Of a stretch of DNA of 64,000 nucleotides, positions 48,485-57,260 are shown in pieces. Position numbers and translations under genes: made by a program. The stretch lies in the NCBI RefSeq assembly GCF_009846745.1, contig NZ_AQPF01000004.1:62001-126000 (forward strand). The letters are read 5' to 3'. The notes beneath the pieces are model-generated. The model was not told where the DNA came from and ran no database searches. It saw nothing but the letters and a program-made list of their open reading frames with translations. Numbering within the stretch: the stretch's first letter is position 1; each line of letters starts with the position of its first letter. The DNA is from Alloalcanivorax xiamenensis. Its GTDB lineage: Bacteria; Pseudomonadota; Gammaproteobacteria; Pseudomonadales; Alcanivoracaceae.

Positions 48485-50052
48485 CAGTGTCTGAAATGCC
48501 GCATGCCGGTGAAGACCATGGCCATGTCGGCCTCGTCGGCGGCGGCGATGACTTCCTCGTCGCGGATCGAGCCGCCCGGCTGAATCACACAGCGGATGCC
48601 GTTCTCGGCGGCGTTATCGATGCCGTCGCGGAACGGAAAGAAGGCATCGGACGCCATCACCGAGCCTTTCACTTCCAGGCCGGCGTGTTCCGCCTTGATG
48701 GCGGCGATGCGGGCGGAGTTCACCCGGCTCATCTGGCCGGCGCCAACACCCACCGTCCGCCGGTTTTTGGCGTAGACGATGGCGTTGGATTTGACGAACT
48801 TGGCCACTTTCCAGGCGAAGATCAGGTCGTGCATCTCGGCTTCCGTCGGCGCCCGCTTGGTGACCACTTTCAGATCCCCCTCGGTGATCATGCCGACGTC
48901 CCGATCCTGCACCAACAGGCCGCCGTTGACGCGTTTGTAGTCGAGGCCACTGCTTGCCGGCCCGCTGATTTCGCCGCACACCAGCACGCGCACGTTCTTC
49001 TTGGCGGCGGTGACGGCAAGGGCTTCCTCGCTCACCGCGGGCGCGATGATCACTTCCACGAACTGACGGTCGACGATCGCCTTGGCGGTGGCCGCGTCCA
49101 GTTCACGATTGAACGCGATGATGCCGCCGAAGGCGGATTCCGGGTCGGTCTGGAAAGCCAGCTCATAAGCTTTGCCGATGCCGTCCAGGCTCACCGACAC
49201 GCCGCAAGGATTCGCGTGCTTGACGATCACGCAGGCCGGCTTGGTGAAGGACTTGACGCATTCCAGCGCGGCATCGGTATCGGCGATGTTGTTGTAGCTC
49301 AGTTCCTTGCCCTGCAATTGCCGGGCAGTGGCCACGGAGGCCTCGCCGGGCCGCCGCTCGGTGTAGAACGCCGCCTTCTGGTGGGGGTTCTCGCCGTAGC
49401 GCATTTCCTGGGCCTTGACGAAATTCAGATTGATGGTGCGCGGGAAGTCGGCGCTGCCGTTGCCGACCCGGCGGCCAAAATAGTTGGCGATGGCGCTGTC
49501 GTAGGCGGCGGTGTGCTCGAACGCCTTGATCGCCAGATCGAAGCGCAACCCATCGGACAAAGCGCCATTGTTGGCGTTCATGTCCTCCAGCACGCGGGCG
49601 TAGTCGCCGGCGTCGGTGACGATGCCCACGTGGGCATTGTTCTTGGCCGCCGAGCGCACCATGGTGGGGCCGCCGATGTCGATGTTTTCGATGGCGTCTT
49701 CCAGGCTGCAGTCCGGGTTGGCGACGGTCTGCTCGAACGGGTAGAGGTTCACCACCACCAGATCGATGGGCTGGATGTCGTTGTCCGCCATGACCTGATC
49801 ATCCTGGCCGCGCCGGCCAAGGATGCCGCCATGCACCTTGGGGTGCAGGGTCTTCACCCGTCCGTCCATCATTTCCGGGAAGCCGGTGTAATCGGATACT
49901 TCGCGAACGGCGATGCCGGCCTCCTGGATGGCACGGAAAGTGCCGCCCGTGGAGAGCAGTTCCACGCCCCGGTTGGCCAGGGCCCGGGCGAAGTCGACAA
50001 TACCGGTTTTATCGGAAACGCTGATCAGCGCGCGTTCTACCACCTTGCTCAT
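48484..50052 (-). CDS. purH: Bifunctional AICAR formyltransferase / IMP cyclohydrolase (PurH)
   Basis: 522 residues, the last two steps to IMP. The N-terminal methylglyoxal-synthase-like cyclohydrolase domain starts ALISVSDKTGIVDFARAL and has LLSTGGTFRAIQEAG. The C-terminal formyltransferase has KHANPCGVSVSLD and a later FFPFRDGIDNAAENGI. The purH-purD order on one strand and the neighbouring fis and dusB match Pseudomonas. Confidence 0.97.
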   Translation of the reverse strand: MSKVVERALISVSDKTGIVDFARALANRGVELLSTGGTFRAIQEAGIAVREVSDYTGFPEMMDGRVKTLHPKVHGGILGRRGQDDQVMADNDIQPIDLVVVNLYPFEQTVANPDCSLEDAIENIDIGGPTMVRSAAKNNAHVGIVTDAGDYARVLEDMNANNGALSDGLRFDLAIKAFEHTAAYDSAIANYFGRRVGNGSADFPRTINLNFVKAQEMRYGENPHQKAAFYTERRPGEASVATARQLQGKELSYNNIADTDAALECVKSFTKPACVIVKHANPCGVSVSLDGIGKAYELAFQTDPESAFGGIIAFNRELDAATAKAIVDRQFVEVIIAPAVSEEALAVTAAKKNVRVLVCGEISGPASSGLDYKRVNGGLLVQDRDVGMITEGDLKVVTKRAPTEAEMHDLIFAWKVAKFVKSNAIVYAKNRRTVGVGAGQMSRVNSARIAAIKAEHAGLEVKGSVMASDAFFPFRDGIDNAAENGIRCVIQPGGSIRDEEVIAAADEADMAMVFTGMRHFRH

Positions 50053-50071
50053 GGGAGGGGCACCTTTGGTG

Positions 50072-50107
50072 ACGCTTGCACGCCGACACGCTGCACGCTT
50101 GCACGCC
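50072..50107 (+). repeat. Class B array between purH and fis, left arm
   Basis: Plus strand GACGCTTGCACGCCGACACG then CTGCACGCTTGCACGCC. ACGC or CACGC recurs every seven or eight bases. It lies upstream of purH and faces the array at 50140-50167. Confidence 0.55.
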
Positions 50108-50139
50108 TGGTGTGGAGCAGCGGAGCGGGGTTTGTCAGT

Positions 50140-50167
50140 TGCGTGCCAGCGTGTTGCGTGTTAGCGA
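50140..50167 (-). repeat. Class B array downstream of the fis terminator
   Basis: Minus strand CGCTAAC-ACGCAAC-ACGCTGGC-ACGCAAC, identical in its first units to the array after the OYE gene. It is in sense orientation to fis and follows the fis terminator. Confidence 0.6.
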
Positions 50168-50171
50168 TACT

Positions 50172-50200
50172 CAATAAAAAAGGGCAGTCTGAACTGCCCT
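50172..50200 (-). terminator. Intrinsic terminator of fis
   Basis: On the minus strand GGGCAGT (50199-50193 side) pairs with ACTGCCC across TCAG, followed directly by six T. A classic rho-independent terminator 19 nt after the fis stop. Confidence 0.88.
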
Positions 50201-50218
50201 CGGCATTCTGGGTTATCC

Positions 50219-50548
50219 TTACAGCAAACCGTACTGCTTGAGTTTCTTGCGCAGCGTCCCGCGGTTCAGGCCCAGTAATTCAGCAGCCTTGGTCTGGTTG
50301 CCACGGGTGTATTCCAGAACTTTTTCCAGTAGCGGAATTTCCATCTCCGCCAGCACCATCTGGTACAGGTCGCTGACCGCTTCCCCATCCAGCTGATTGA
50401 AGTAGTCGGTGATGGACCGTCGCACGCAGTTACGCAGTGTATCGTGGGTTTCGCTGCGGGCGAGGGTCAGATGCGGTTTACGCGATTCAGCGGTGTTCAT
50501 TTCTGTCAGTGTCCGTGCAGTGACTGTCTTCATGGAAGAAAGGGTCAT
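50219..50548 (-). CDS. fis: DNA-binding protein Fis
   Basis: Nucleoid protein that bends DNA and tunes rRNA and growth genes. The C-terminal region is nearly invariant: IPLLEKVLEYTRGNQTKAAE then LLGLNRGTLRKKLKQYGLL, including the helix-turn-helix. Start 50548 gives 109 residues and overlaps the dusB stop as ATGA, the known dusB-fis operon. An ATG at 50500 would give a 93-residue form. The N-terminal 15-30 residues vary between species. Confidence 0.94.
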   Translation of the reverse strand: MTLSSMKTVTARTLTEMNTAESRKPHLTLARSETHDTLRNCVRRSITDYFNQLDGEAVSDLYQMVLAEMEIPLLEKVLEYTRGNQTKAAELLGLNRGTLRKKLKQYGLL

Positions 50549-51585
50549 GCGGCCAATGCTCCGTCTTTGTTCCGGGCAGACACCCCGCCATAGCAACCGA
50601 TACGCAACCGGTCACTGCTGGCGCTGATCTGTTGGAAAAACTGCTCGATGGCCCGCCGTTGGTCGGTGGCCTTTTCCAGGTTGTTGAATCCGCGCCGGAA
50701 ATGCTCCCCGCCCGGCAAATTCTGGGTGTACCAGCCCAGATGTTTGCGAGCGATGCGCACACCGGAATACGTGCCGTAGAAGTCATGCAAGTCACTCAAA
50801 TGAGTGAGCACGCGAGCGCGTACTTCTTCCACCGATGGCGCCGGGGCTAAACGACCGTGCTCCAGGTAATGCACCGTATCCTGGAATATCCAGGGGTTAC
50901 CCTGAGCAGCGCGGCCGATCATGATACCACCGGCACCGGTGCTTTGCAGTATCCGTTGCGCTTTTTGTGGGGAATCGATGTCGCCGTTGGCGATAACCGG
51001 GATCTCCACGGAGCGGACCACCTCGCCGATGGTGTCGAATTCCGCTTCGCCATTGAAACGGTCGGCACGGGTGCGGCCGTGAATGGCCAGCGCCTGGATG
51101 CCGGACTGTTCGGCGATGCGGGCGATCAGAACCGCGTTGCGGTTGTCGCGGGTGGGGCCGGTGCGGATTTTCAGGGTGACCGGTACCGGCACGGCGGCCA
51201 CCACCGATTCGAGAATCCGCGCCACCAGCTCCGGCTCCGACAACAAGGCGGAACCGGCGGCCCGTTTGCAGACTTTTTTCGCCGGGCAGCCCATATTGAT
51301 ATCGATGATCTCGGCGCCCAGGTCCACGTTGGCGCGGGCGGCCTCCGCCATCATCAGCGGATCGGCGCCGGCGATCTGCACCGAGATCGGGCCAGGCTCG
51401 CCGCTGTGATCAAGACGGCGCGATGACTTGGCCGACTGCCAGAGGCGGGTGTCCGAGGTCACCATTTCCGACACCACCAGGCCAGCGCCCAGTTCCCGGC
51501 ACAGACGCCGGAACGGGCGATCCGTGACACCGGCCATGGGGGCCAGGATCACCGGATTGGGCAGGGCGTGGGGGCCGATGCGCAT
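50545..51585 (-). CDS. dusB: tRNA-dihydrouridine synthase B (DusB)
   Basis: 346-residue FMN TIM-barrel enzyme that reduces uridine to dihydrouridine in the tRNA D-loop. PVILAPMAGVTDRPFRRLC and VVSEMVTS bind FMN; DINMGCPAKKVCKRAAGSAL includes the active-site Cys; LAIHGRTRADRF and VIANGDIDSPQKA complete the barrel. It is promoter-proximal to fis, translationally coupled to it, as in enterics and pseudomonads. Confidence 0.95.
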   Translation of the reverse strand: MRIGPHALPNPVILAPMAGVTDRPFRRLCRELGAGLVVSEMVTSDTRLWQSAKSSRRLDHSGEPGPISVQIAGADPLMMAEAARANVDLGAEIIDINMGCPAKKVCKRAAGSALLSEPELVARILESVVAAVPVPVTLKIRTGPTRDNRNAVLIARIAEQSGIQALAIHGRTRADRFNGEAEFDTIGEVVRSVEIPVIANGDIDSPQKAQRILQSTGAGGIMIGRAAQGNPWIFQDTVHYLEHGRLAPAPSVEEVRARVLTHLSDLHDFYGTYSGVRIARKHLGWYTQNLPGGEHFRRGFNNLEKATDQRRAIEQFFQQISASSDRLRIGCYGGVSARNKDGALAA

Positions 51586-51697
51586 GATGGTCCTCGATTG
51601 GACGGAACGGGTTCACCGGGTGGAGACTCCGGCATGGGGGCGCCAATCATAGAGGCACGGGCGCCGGGAGAAAAGGGCGGCAGCGGGGATATGCGGC

Positions 51698-52798
51698 TCA
51701 GTGGACGTTGGAAAGCCGCGCCGCCGGCCTTTGGGCCGCCGGCAGCAGCCTCAGATGGTAGCTGACCGCCTTGTGTCCCGGGTCGACGATTTCCAGGGAA
51801 ACGTGTATCGGTGTGCGGATCGGCATGGCCCCGGCCCCGGCCAACTCTCCGCGCAGGTACTCGCCGGCCTGGAAGCGCCGCCGGGCCACCGGCTTGCCTT
51901 GCAGATCAATGAAGGTCAATTCCAGTTCCGGGAACGGCTGTGGCCAGGACGCCTCATTGAACAGCAGGGCATCCACCACCAGCGCATTGTCGAATCGTGG
52001 ATGGCTGCGTACCACCAGATTGGTACCCCGCAGTTGAGTGGTATCCACCCGTGGCGGCAGGGTGCAGCCGGCCACCGCGCAGGCTTCGGCGAAAGCGGGG
52101 CGCCAGCGCGGATCCCTGCTCAGCGTGTCGAAATGGAAAAACAGGTACTGGCCGGCCAGCACCGTCAGAGCCAGCAGTACCGCCAGAGTCCAGCCCAACA
52201 ACGCCAGCGGATTGCGGCGGGGAGGGCTGTCCAGTTCGCGCCGCGCCGCCGAACGGGCGGTGGCCGGTCCGTTAAGAAATTCAAAGGCGTCGTCCGCGGC
52301 CGCTTCCGGTTCGGCCGGGGCGGGTTGCGGTGTCGCGGGGGCGCCGGCGTCTCTGGTGTCGGCGGTGACCGGTTCGGGATCCGATTCGAGTTCCTGCAGC
52401 AGAGCCTCGGCCCAGGATTCATCGGTTTGCTCGTGGGGATGGTTGCCCAGTTCCAGATCCAGATCGGGGACCGGGTCCTCCTTTTCCAGGGACAGGAAGC
52501 TGTCGCTCAGTTGCAACTGGCGGTCGTCTTCGGCGCGGATGCGGTCAGGGCTTGAGGGGGCCGGAGCCGGTGTCTTCTCGGGGAGTGCTTCCTCGGGGAG
52601 TGCCGCCGACCAGTCCGCCGCCGGTGCCGGCGTTTCTTCCCGCACCAGCGGCGGGCCTTCCAGTAAGTGTTCGGTGGCCTGAAAAACGCGCAAGCAGGAA
52701 CCACAGCGCACCGCACCCTTGGCCTGGGCCAGATGCTCCTCGCTGATCTTGAATTGCGCCTCGCAGTGAGGGCAACGGGTCTTGTAGGGGCCGGTCAT
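51698..52798 (-). CDS. Zinc-ribbon DUF3426 membrane protein
   Basis: 366 residues. The N-terminus has a zinc ribbon of the MJ0042 type (TRCPHCEAQFKISEEHL then VRCGSCLRVFQ; CxxC pairs). A long acidic Pro/Ala-rich linker (~50-185) is followed by one helix (LALLGWTLAVLLALTVLAGQ) and a C-terminal DUF3426 beta domain. Found next to prmA in many gammaproteobacteria. The role is unknown; the layout suggests a cytosolic zinc ribbon tied to a periplasmic domain. Confidence 0.85.
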   Translation of the reverse strand: MTGPYKTRCPHCEAQFKISEEHLAQAKGAVRCGSCLRVFQATEHLLEGPPLVREETPAPAADWSAALPEEALPEKTPAPAPSSPDRIRAEDDRQLQLSDSFLSLEKEDPVPDLDLELGNHPHEQTDESWAEALLQELESDPEPVTADTRDAGAPATPQPAPAEPEAAADDAFEFLNGPATARSAARRELDSPPRRNPLALLGWTLAVLLALTVLAGQYLFFHFDTLSRDPRWRPAFAEACAVAGCTLPPRVDTTQLRGTNLVVRSHPRFDNALVVDALLFNEASWPQPFPELELTFIDLQGKPVARRRFQAGEYLRGELAGAGAMPIRTPIHVSLEIVDPGHKAVSYHLRLLPAAQRPAARLSNVH

Positions 52799-52880
52799 GC
52801 GCTGGCGGTCCGTGAGTCGGATTTTTCGTGTAGTGGCTGTGTAGGGAGTTTTACCGAATCATGCCATCCCGCCGCAACTG

Positions 52881-53765
52881 TTATGCGGACAGCTTGCGAA
52901 CCCCGTCTATTCTTACCCAGTCCCCGCGCTGTTCGATTGGCGACAGATCGAACCAGGGTTGGTAGGCCTCCGCCACGGATCGGGCCTGTTCGGCGAGGAT
53001 GCCCGACAACGCCAGCAGCGCGCCGGGCTTGCAGTATCCGGCCAGGGTCGGCGCCAGTTGGATCAGCGGGGCCGCCAGAATATTGGCGACCAGAACGTCA
53101 CACTGGAAACCCCTCGGCATGGCGTCCGCCGGACACAGATCGAGCCGGTCGGCGACTTGATTGGCCTCGGCGTTGGCGCGACTGGCCAGCAACGCTTGCT
53201 CATCAATGTCGTTACCCAGGGCCCGCCCGGCACCAAGTAGCAAGGCGGCGATGGACAACACGCCGGAACCGCAGCCCACGTCCAATACTTGCTTGCCGGA
53301 CACTGGCGCCGCCTCCAACCACTCCAGACACAGCGCGGTGGTTTCATGGGTGCCGGTGCCGAAGGCCAGGCCCGGATCCAGACGCAGGTTGACCGCCGCC
53401 GGATCCGGCGGGTCGCTCCAACTGGGTACGATCCACAGCCGTTCACCGAAGCGCATCGGGGCAAAGTCGTCCATCCAGGCCCGCTCCCAGACCTGGTCCT
53501 CAAGCCGCTCGATACGATGATCCTGGGGCGTCAGGCCCAGCGCATCCAGACGTTCGAGAACGTTTTGCAGGTCGTCCTGGTCCGAGAACAAGGCGGTGAC
53601 CACGGTGGCCCGCCACAGCGGCCGGGCGCCGGGCGGCGGTTCGAAAACCGGCTGATCGGCGCCGTCGGTCAGGGTTACCGCCACCGCGCCCAGGGTTTCC
53701 AGTGCGTCTTGTAGAGCGTCCGCCTGTTGCGAGTCGGACGCCAGATGTAGCTGTTGCCAGGTCAT
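52881..53765 (-). CDS. prmA: Ribosomal protein L11 methyltransferase (PrmA)
   Basis: 294-residue SAM-dependent enzyme trimethylating L11. The N-terminal substrate-recognition domain is followed by the Rossmann core: VLDVGCGSGVLSIAALLLGA (motif I) and CDVLVANILAAPLIQLAPTL (motif IV with the NxLA stretch). LDPGLAFGTGTHETTALCLE is the family signature. Start 53765 fits the family N-terminus (MTWQQLHL). It lies 82 bp upstream of the DUF3426 gene on the same strand. Confidence 0.94.
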   Translation of the reverse strand: MTWQQLHLASDSQQADALQDALETLGAVAVTLTDGADQPVFEPPPGARPLWRATVVTALFSDQDDLQNVLERLDALGLTPQDHRIERLEDQVWERAWMDDFAPMRFGERLWIVPSWSDPPDPAAVNLRLDPGLAFGTGTHETTALCLEWLEAAPVSGKQVLDVGCGSGVLSIAALLLGAGRALGNDIDEQALLASRANAEANQVADRLDLCPADAMPRGFQCDVLVANILAAPLIQLAPTLAGYCKPGALLALSGILAEQARSVAEAYQPWFDLSPIEQRGDWVRIDGVRKLSA

Positions 53766-53921
53766 GACACCTCCATGGAGAAGCGGCAGTATAACGGCGA
53801 CCGGAAAAATTTGCGCCGTGGCGGAGTGTGCCGTCACCGCCATTCGCACTTGCACAGCGGCTATTTTTTCACCGGCCGTTAAGGAGTACTATCCGGATTC
53901 GTCTATCGGACTGACCAGCCT

Positions 53922-54491
53922 ATGACTGAAGATGCCGCCGAGTTGATATTGGTGCTGATGGTGATCGCCAGCGCCTTGCTGTACCGGTTCGCGATGCCGC
54001 GTTTGCGGCGTCCGCGCGCGCTGGCGCGCCCCTCGCCGGATCTGGAGCAAATCATCCTGGTCGGCATGGTGTTCTGCACCATGGTGGTGATTCCCTTCCT
54101 GGACATGATGGTGCCCTGGTTTGAGTTCGCCGATATTGTGTTCATGGATGAGGTGGCCTGGCTGGGGTTGCTGCTCGGCAGCGCCGCGGTGTGGTTGTTC
54201 TGGCGGGCCAAGGAGGATCTGACCCGTTGTCCCCGACGGCCAGTGGATAGCGGGGTGTACCGTTATCTGCGTCACCCGTCCTGCGCCGCCATGCTGCTTT
54301 GGTCCCTGGCGCAATTGCTGCTGTTACAGAACTGGCTGGCTGGCCCCGCCGCGGCTTTGACCTTTACAATGGTTTACTTGCTACAGTTGCCCAGGGAAGA
54401 GCAACGTATGCTGGAGCGGTATGGTCATCGCTATCTGGACTATATGGCGCGCACCCCGGCGATTCTGCCGCGTTTCTCTCGTTATCGTTAA
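53922..54491 (+). CDS. Isoprenylcysteine carboxyl methyltransferase-like membrane protein (short)
   Basis: 189 residues with about four or five helices. The C-terminal half has the ICMT/PEMT-type SAM region: VDSGVYRYLRHPSCAAMLLW (RHP motif) and LPREEQRMLERYGHRYLDYM (EE...YxxYM). Bacterial members are membrane methyltransferases of unknown substrate; prenylcysteine is not expected here. A second, longer member is at 62465. It is divergent from prmA. Confidence 0.8.
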   Translation: MTEDAAELILVLMVIASALLYRFAMPRLRRPRALARPSPDLEQIILVGMVFCTMVVIPFLDMMVPWFEFADIVFMDEVAWLGLLLGSAAVWLFWRAKEDLTRCPRRPVDSGVYRYLRHPSCAAMLLWSLAQLLLLQNWLAGPAAALTFTMVYLLQLPREEQRMLERYGHRYLDYMARTPAILPRFSRYR

Positions 54492-54567
54492 CGGTCATCG
54501 TTGATTTCCCCTTTTCGCGCCCCCATAGCGGTGGTCGCCTTTAAAACGGTTCAGGAGCCGTTTTTCC

Positions 54568-55230
54568 ATGATTAGGATTCATCCCCTCTGTCGTCAGCAG
54601 TTGGAGGACGTGATCAGCCACTCGGAAGTGGTCGAACGTGACGGACACGGCATCAAGGTGCTGCGTCTGCGTGATGGCCGCTATCTGAAGTACTTCCGGC
54701 GCAAACGCTACTTCAATCGCGAATTACTGTCCCCGGCGGCGGTACGCTTCGCCCGCCACGCCCGGCAACTGGCGCAATTACGCATTCCCACTCTGGAAGT
54801 GGAAAGCCTGCACCGTATCATCGGCGAGCCGCATACGGTGGCGGTGTATCAGCCGATGCCGGGCCTGACGTTGCGCCAGATGCTGGCTCGCGGGCAGGTG
54901 GACACCCAACTGATGTACCGGGTGGGCGTGTTCATCGCCCGCCTGCACCGTTTGGGCGTCTTTTTCCGTTCCGTGCATCCGGGCAACATCGTCATCGACG
55001 GTCTGCGCATCGGTTTGATCGACGTGCTGGATATGAAGGTGCGCCCCTGGTCCATGTCCCGTTGGGCCCGGCGCCGTAACTGGCTGCACTTCCTGCGTTG
55101 CGAGGAAGATCGCCCGCATCTGCGGGATGAGCTGGTGGAGGCATTGTTGGTGGGCTATCGGGATGCCGCCGACCTGCCGTCCCATGAGATCGGCGAGGTG
55201 GCGGAGCGGGTCCGGCATTTGCTGGGCTGA
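54568..55230 (+). CDS. Kinase-fold protein of the toluene-tolerance / LPS-kinase type
   Basis: 220 residues, basic. The fold resembles Kdo/WaaP-type kinases: IKVLRLRDGRYLKYFRRK (Lys position), VAVYQPMPGLTLRQML (hinge), FIARLHRLGVFFRSVHPGNI (catalytic loop) and GLIDVLDMK (metal-binding Asp). The usual HRD/HxD Asp of the catalytic loop is not present (RSVHPGN), so activity is uncertain. Similar Pseudomonas proteins are often labelled toluene tolerance proteins. It is the second gene after the ICMT-like one, 76 bp apart. Confidence 0.65.
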   Translation: MIRIHPLCRQQLEDVISHSEVVERDGHGIKVLRLRDGRYLKYFRRKRYFNRELLSPAAVRFARHARQLAQLRIPTLEVESLHRIIGEPHTVAVYQPMPGLTLRQMLARGQVDTQLMYRVGVFIARLHRLGVFFRSVHPGNIVIDGLRIGLIDVLDMKVRPWSMSRWARRRNWLHFLRCEEDRPHLRDELVEALLVGYRDAADLPSHEIGEVAERVRHLLG

Positions 55231-55271
55231 AGGACACGCACCCAAGGTGGCTCCCACGGTTTGTGCTCCGA

Positions 55272-55363
55272 AGCCGCTGTGGGAAGCTTGCTTGCAAGCG
55301 AATGTGTCAATGCCAGAGGCCGGTAATTCGCCAGCGAACTGGTCTCCCACAGCGGCTTTGTAG
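55272..55363. repeat. REP-like pair (locus 6), near copy of locus 3
   Basis: GCTGTGGGAAGCTTGCTTGC plus AAGCGAATGTGTCAATGCCA and, inverted, ATTCGCCAGCGAACTGGTCT plus CCCACAGCGGC. It differs from 23846-23938 by only a handful of bases over ~92 bp. After it, GGACTCCATACA is repeated in tandem (55378-55402). Confidence 0.75.
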
Positions 55364-55377
55364 CGGTTCTCTCCATA

Positions 55378-55403
55378 CAGGACTCCATACAGGACTCCAT
55401 ACA
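55378..55403 (+). repeat. Short tandem repeat upstream of accC 3' end
   Basis: ACTCCATACAGG occurs twice with a partial third copy (CTCCATACAAG), period 12. It is next to REP locus 6, in the gap between two convergent genes. Function unknown. Confidence 0.6.
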
Positions 55404-55421
55404 AGAAAGGACCGCGATGCC

Positions 55422-56768
55422 TTAATGATTACCCAGTTTCTTCTCCAGGTAATGGATATCCACGCCGCCTTCCTGGAAAGCGGCGTCGCGGAATATCTTG
55501 TCCCGGTGCAGGGCCACGTTGGTCTTGATCCCTTCCACCACGATCTCGTCCAGAGCGTTGCGCATGCGGGCAAACGCCACGTCGCGGTTTTCACCCCAGG
55601 TGATGATCTTGCCGATCAGCGAGTCGTAGTAGGGCGGTACCGTGTAGCCGCCATAGACGTGGGAATCCACCCGTACCCCATTGCCGCCGGGAGCATGGAA
55701 GTAGCTGATCTTGCCGGGGCTGGGCACGAAGGTATTGGGATCCTCGGCATTGACCCGCACCTCGATGGCGTGGCCAAGAAAGGTGATGTCTTCCTGTTTC
55801 AAGGCCAGGCCTTCGCCGCCGGCGATGCGCAGCTGTTCCTTGACGATGTCGACGCCGGTGATCATCTCGCTGACCGGGTGCTCCACCTGCACGCGAGTGT
55901 TCATTTCGATGAAATAGAAACCCTCGTTCTCGTACAGGAACTCAAAGGTCCCGGCGCCGCGGTAGTTGATCTCCTTACAGGCGTTGACGCAACGTTGGGC
56001 CACTTCTTCCTTCAGGTGAGCCGGAATGTTGGGGGCGGGCGCCTCTTCCACCACCTTCTGGTGACGGCGCTGCAGGGAGCAGTCCCGATCACCGAGATGT
56101 ATCGCGTGACCGGCGCCGTCGGAGAGCACCTGAATCTCCACGTGGCGTGGTTTCTGCAGGAATTTCTCCATATACACGGTGGCATCACCGAAGGCGTTCT
56201 TGGCTTCGGAACGGGTCAGCGTCACCGCGTTGAGCAACTGGTCCGCATGTTCCACCACGCGCATGCCGCGCCCGCCACCACCGGCGGCGGCCTTGATGAT
56301 GACCGGGTAACCAATCTGCTCGGCCATCGCCTGGGTGGCTTCCGGGTCATCGCCCACCGGACCATTGGAGCCGGGGACGGTGGGCACGCCGGCCTTTTTC
56401 ATCGCCTCGATGGCGGACACCTTGTTGCCCATCAGGCGGATGGTGTCGGCGCGCGGCCCGATGAAGGTGAAGCCGGAGCGTTCCACGCTTTCGGCGAAGT
56501 CGGCGTTCTCCGCCAGGAAGCCGTAACCGGGGTGAATGGCATCGGCGTCGGTCACTTCCGCCGCACTGATGATGGCGGGGATGTTCAGATAGGATTCGGT
56601 GGACGGCGCCGGACCGATACACACCGCTTCATCGGCGAGACGCACGTGCATCAGGTCGCGGTCGGCCTTGGAGTACACCGCCACGGTGCGGATGCCCATT
56701 TCCTTGCAGGCGCGCAGCACGCGCAGGGCGATCTCGCCGCGGTTGGCAATGACGACTTTTTCCAGCAT
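55422..56768 (-). CDS. accC: Biotin carboxylase subunit of acetyl-CoA carboxylase (AccC)
   Basis: 448-residue ATP-grasp enzyme that carboxylates biotin on AccB with bicarbonate. EKVVIANRGEIALRVLRACK starts the N-domain; PVIIKAAAGGGGRGMRVVEH is the Gly-rich ATP loop; the later FYFIEMNTRVQVEHPVSEM holds the Glu, Asn and Arg active-site residues. It is downstream of accB by 11 bp; the two form one functional unit. Confidence 0.97.
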   Translation of the reverse strand: MLEKVVIANRGEIALRVLRACKEMGIRTVAVYSKADRDLMHVRLADEAVCIGPAPSTESYLNIPAIISAAEVTDADAIHPGYGFLAENADFAESVERSGFTFIGPRADTIRLMGNKVSAIEAMKKAGVPTVPGSNGPVGDDPEATQAMAEQIGYPVIIKAAAGGGGRGMRVVEHADQLLNAVTLTRSEAKNAFGDATVYMEKFLQKPRHVEIQVLSDGAGHAIHLGDRDCSLQRRHQKVVEEAPAPNIPAHLKEEVAQRCVNACKEINYRGAGTFEFLYENEGFYFIEMNTRVQVEHPVSEMITGVDIVKEQLRIAGGEGLALKQEDITFLGHAIEVRVNAEDPNTFVPSPGKISYFHAPGGNGVRVDSHVYGGYTVPPYYDSLIGKIITWGENRDVAFARMRNALDEIVVEGIKTNVALHRDKIFRDAAFQEGGVDIHYLEKKLGNH

Positions 56769-56779
56769 TTCGACCTCCG

Positions 56780-57226
56780 TTAAACGATGGAGAACAACGG
56801 CTGGTCGAACTCCACCGGTTCGCCGTCCTCGACCAGGATGGCATCAATAGTGCCGGATTTGTCCGCTTCGATCTGATTCATCATTTTCATCGCTTCGACG
56901 ATGCACAGCACATCGCCGGCGTTGACCTTCTGGCCCACCTGAGCGAACGGCGTGGCGCCGGGAGCAGAGGCCCGGTAGAAGGTGCCCACCATCGGTGAGC
57001 GGACCAGATGACCGGCCGGGGACGCCGGTTCCGGTTCGGCCGCCGGAGCCGGGGCCGTTTGCGGGGCCACCGGAGCAGCCGCTACCGGAGCGATCGGTGC
57101 CGGCGCGGCGTTGCGCCAGCCGCCCCGGGTGATGCGCACGGATTCTTCGTTTTCGTGGATTTCCAGTTCTTCGATTCCGGATTCTTCCAGCAGCTCGATC
57201 AATTTCTTGATTTTTCGAATATCCAT
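56780..57226 (-). CDS. accB: Biotin carboxyl carrier protein (AccB)
   Basis: 148 residues. The N-terminal part begins DIRKIKKLIELLEESGI; a Pro/Ala-rich linker (~50-70: APIAPVAAAPVAPQTAPAPA) follows; the biotinyl domain carries VEAMKMMNQIEAD with the biotinylated Lys. It shuttles the carboxyl group between AccC and the AccAD transferase. Order aroQ-accB-accC on one strand is the standard one. Confidence 0.97.
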   Translation of the reverse strand: MDIRKIKKLIELLEESGIEELEIHENEESVRITRGGWRNAAPAPIAPVAAAPVAPQTAPAPAAEPEPASPAGHLVRSPMVGTFYRASAPGATPFAQVGQKVNAGDVLCIVEAMKMMNQIEADKSGTIDAILVEDGEPVEFDQPLFSIV

Positions 57227-57260
57227 GTCCAGTCCTGTTGAGAGCTGTTGATGTTAATAG

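Noticed and set aside
47073..50241. Long plus-strand open frames across purD and purH (473 and 588 codons)
   Set aside because: They are antisense to two clearly conserved purine genes and arise from the high GC and codon bias; their translations are His/Gly/Val-rich without any family motif.
55263..56783. A 506-codon plus-strand frame over accC
   Set aside because: Antisense shadow of accC, with no domain and no ribosome-binding site.
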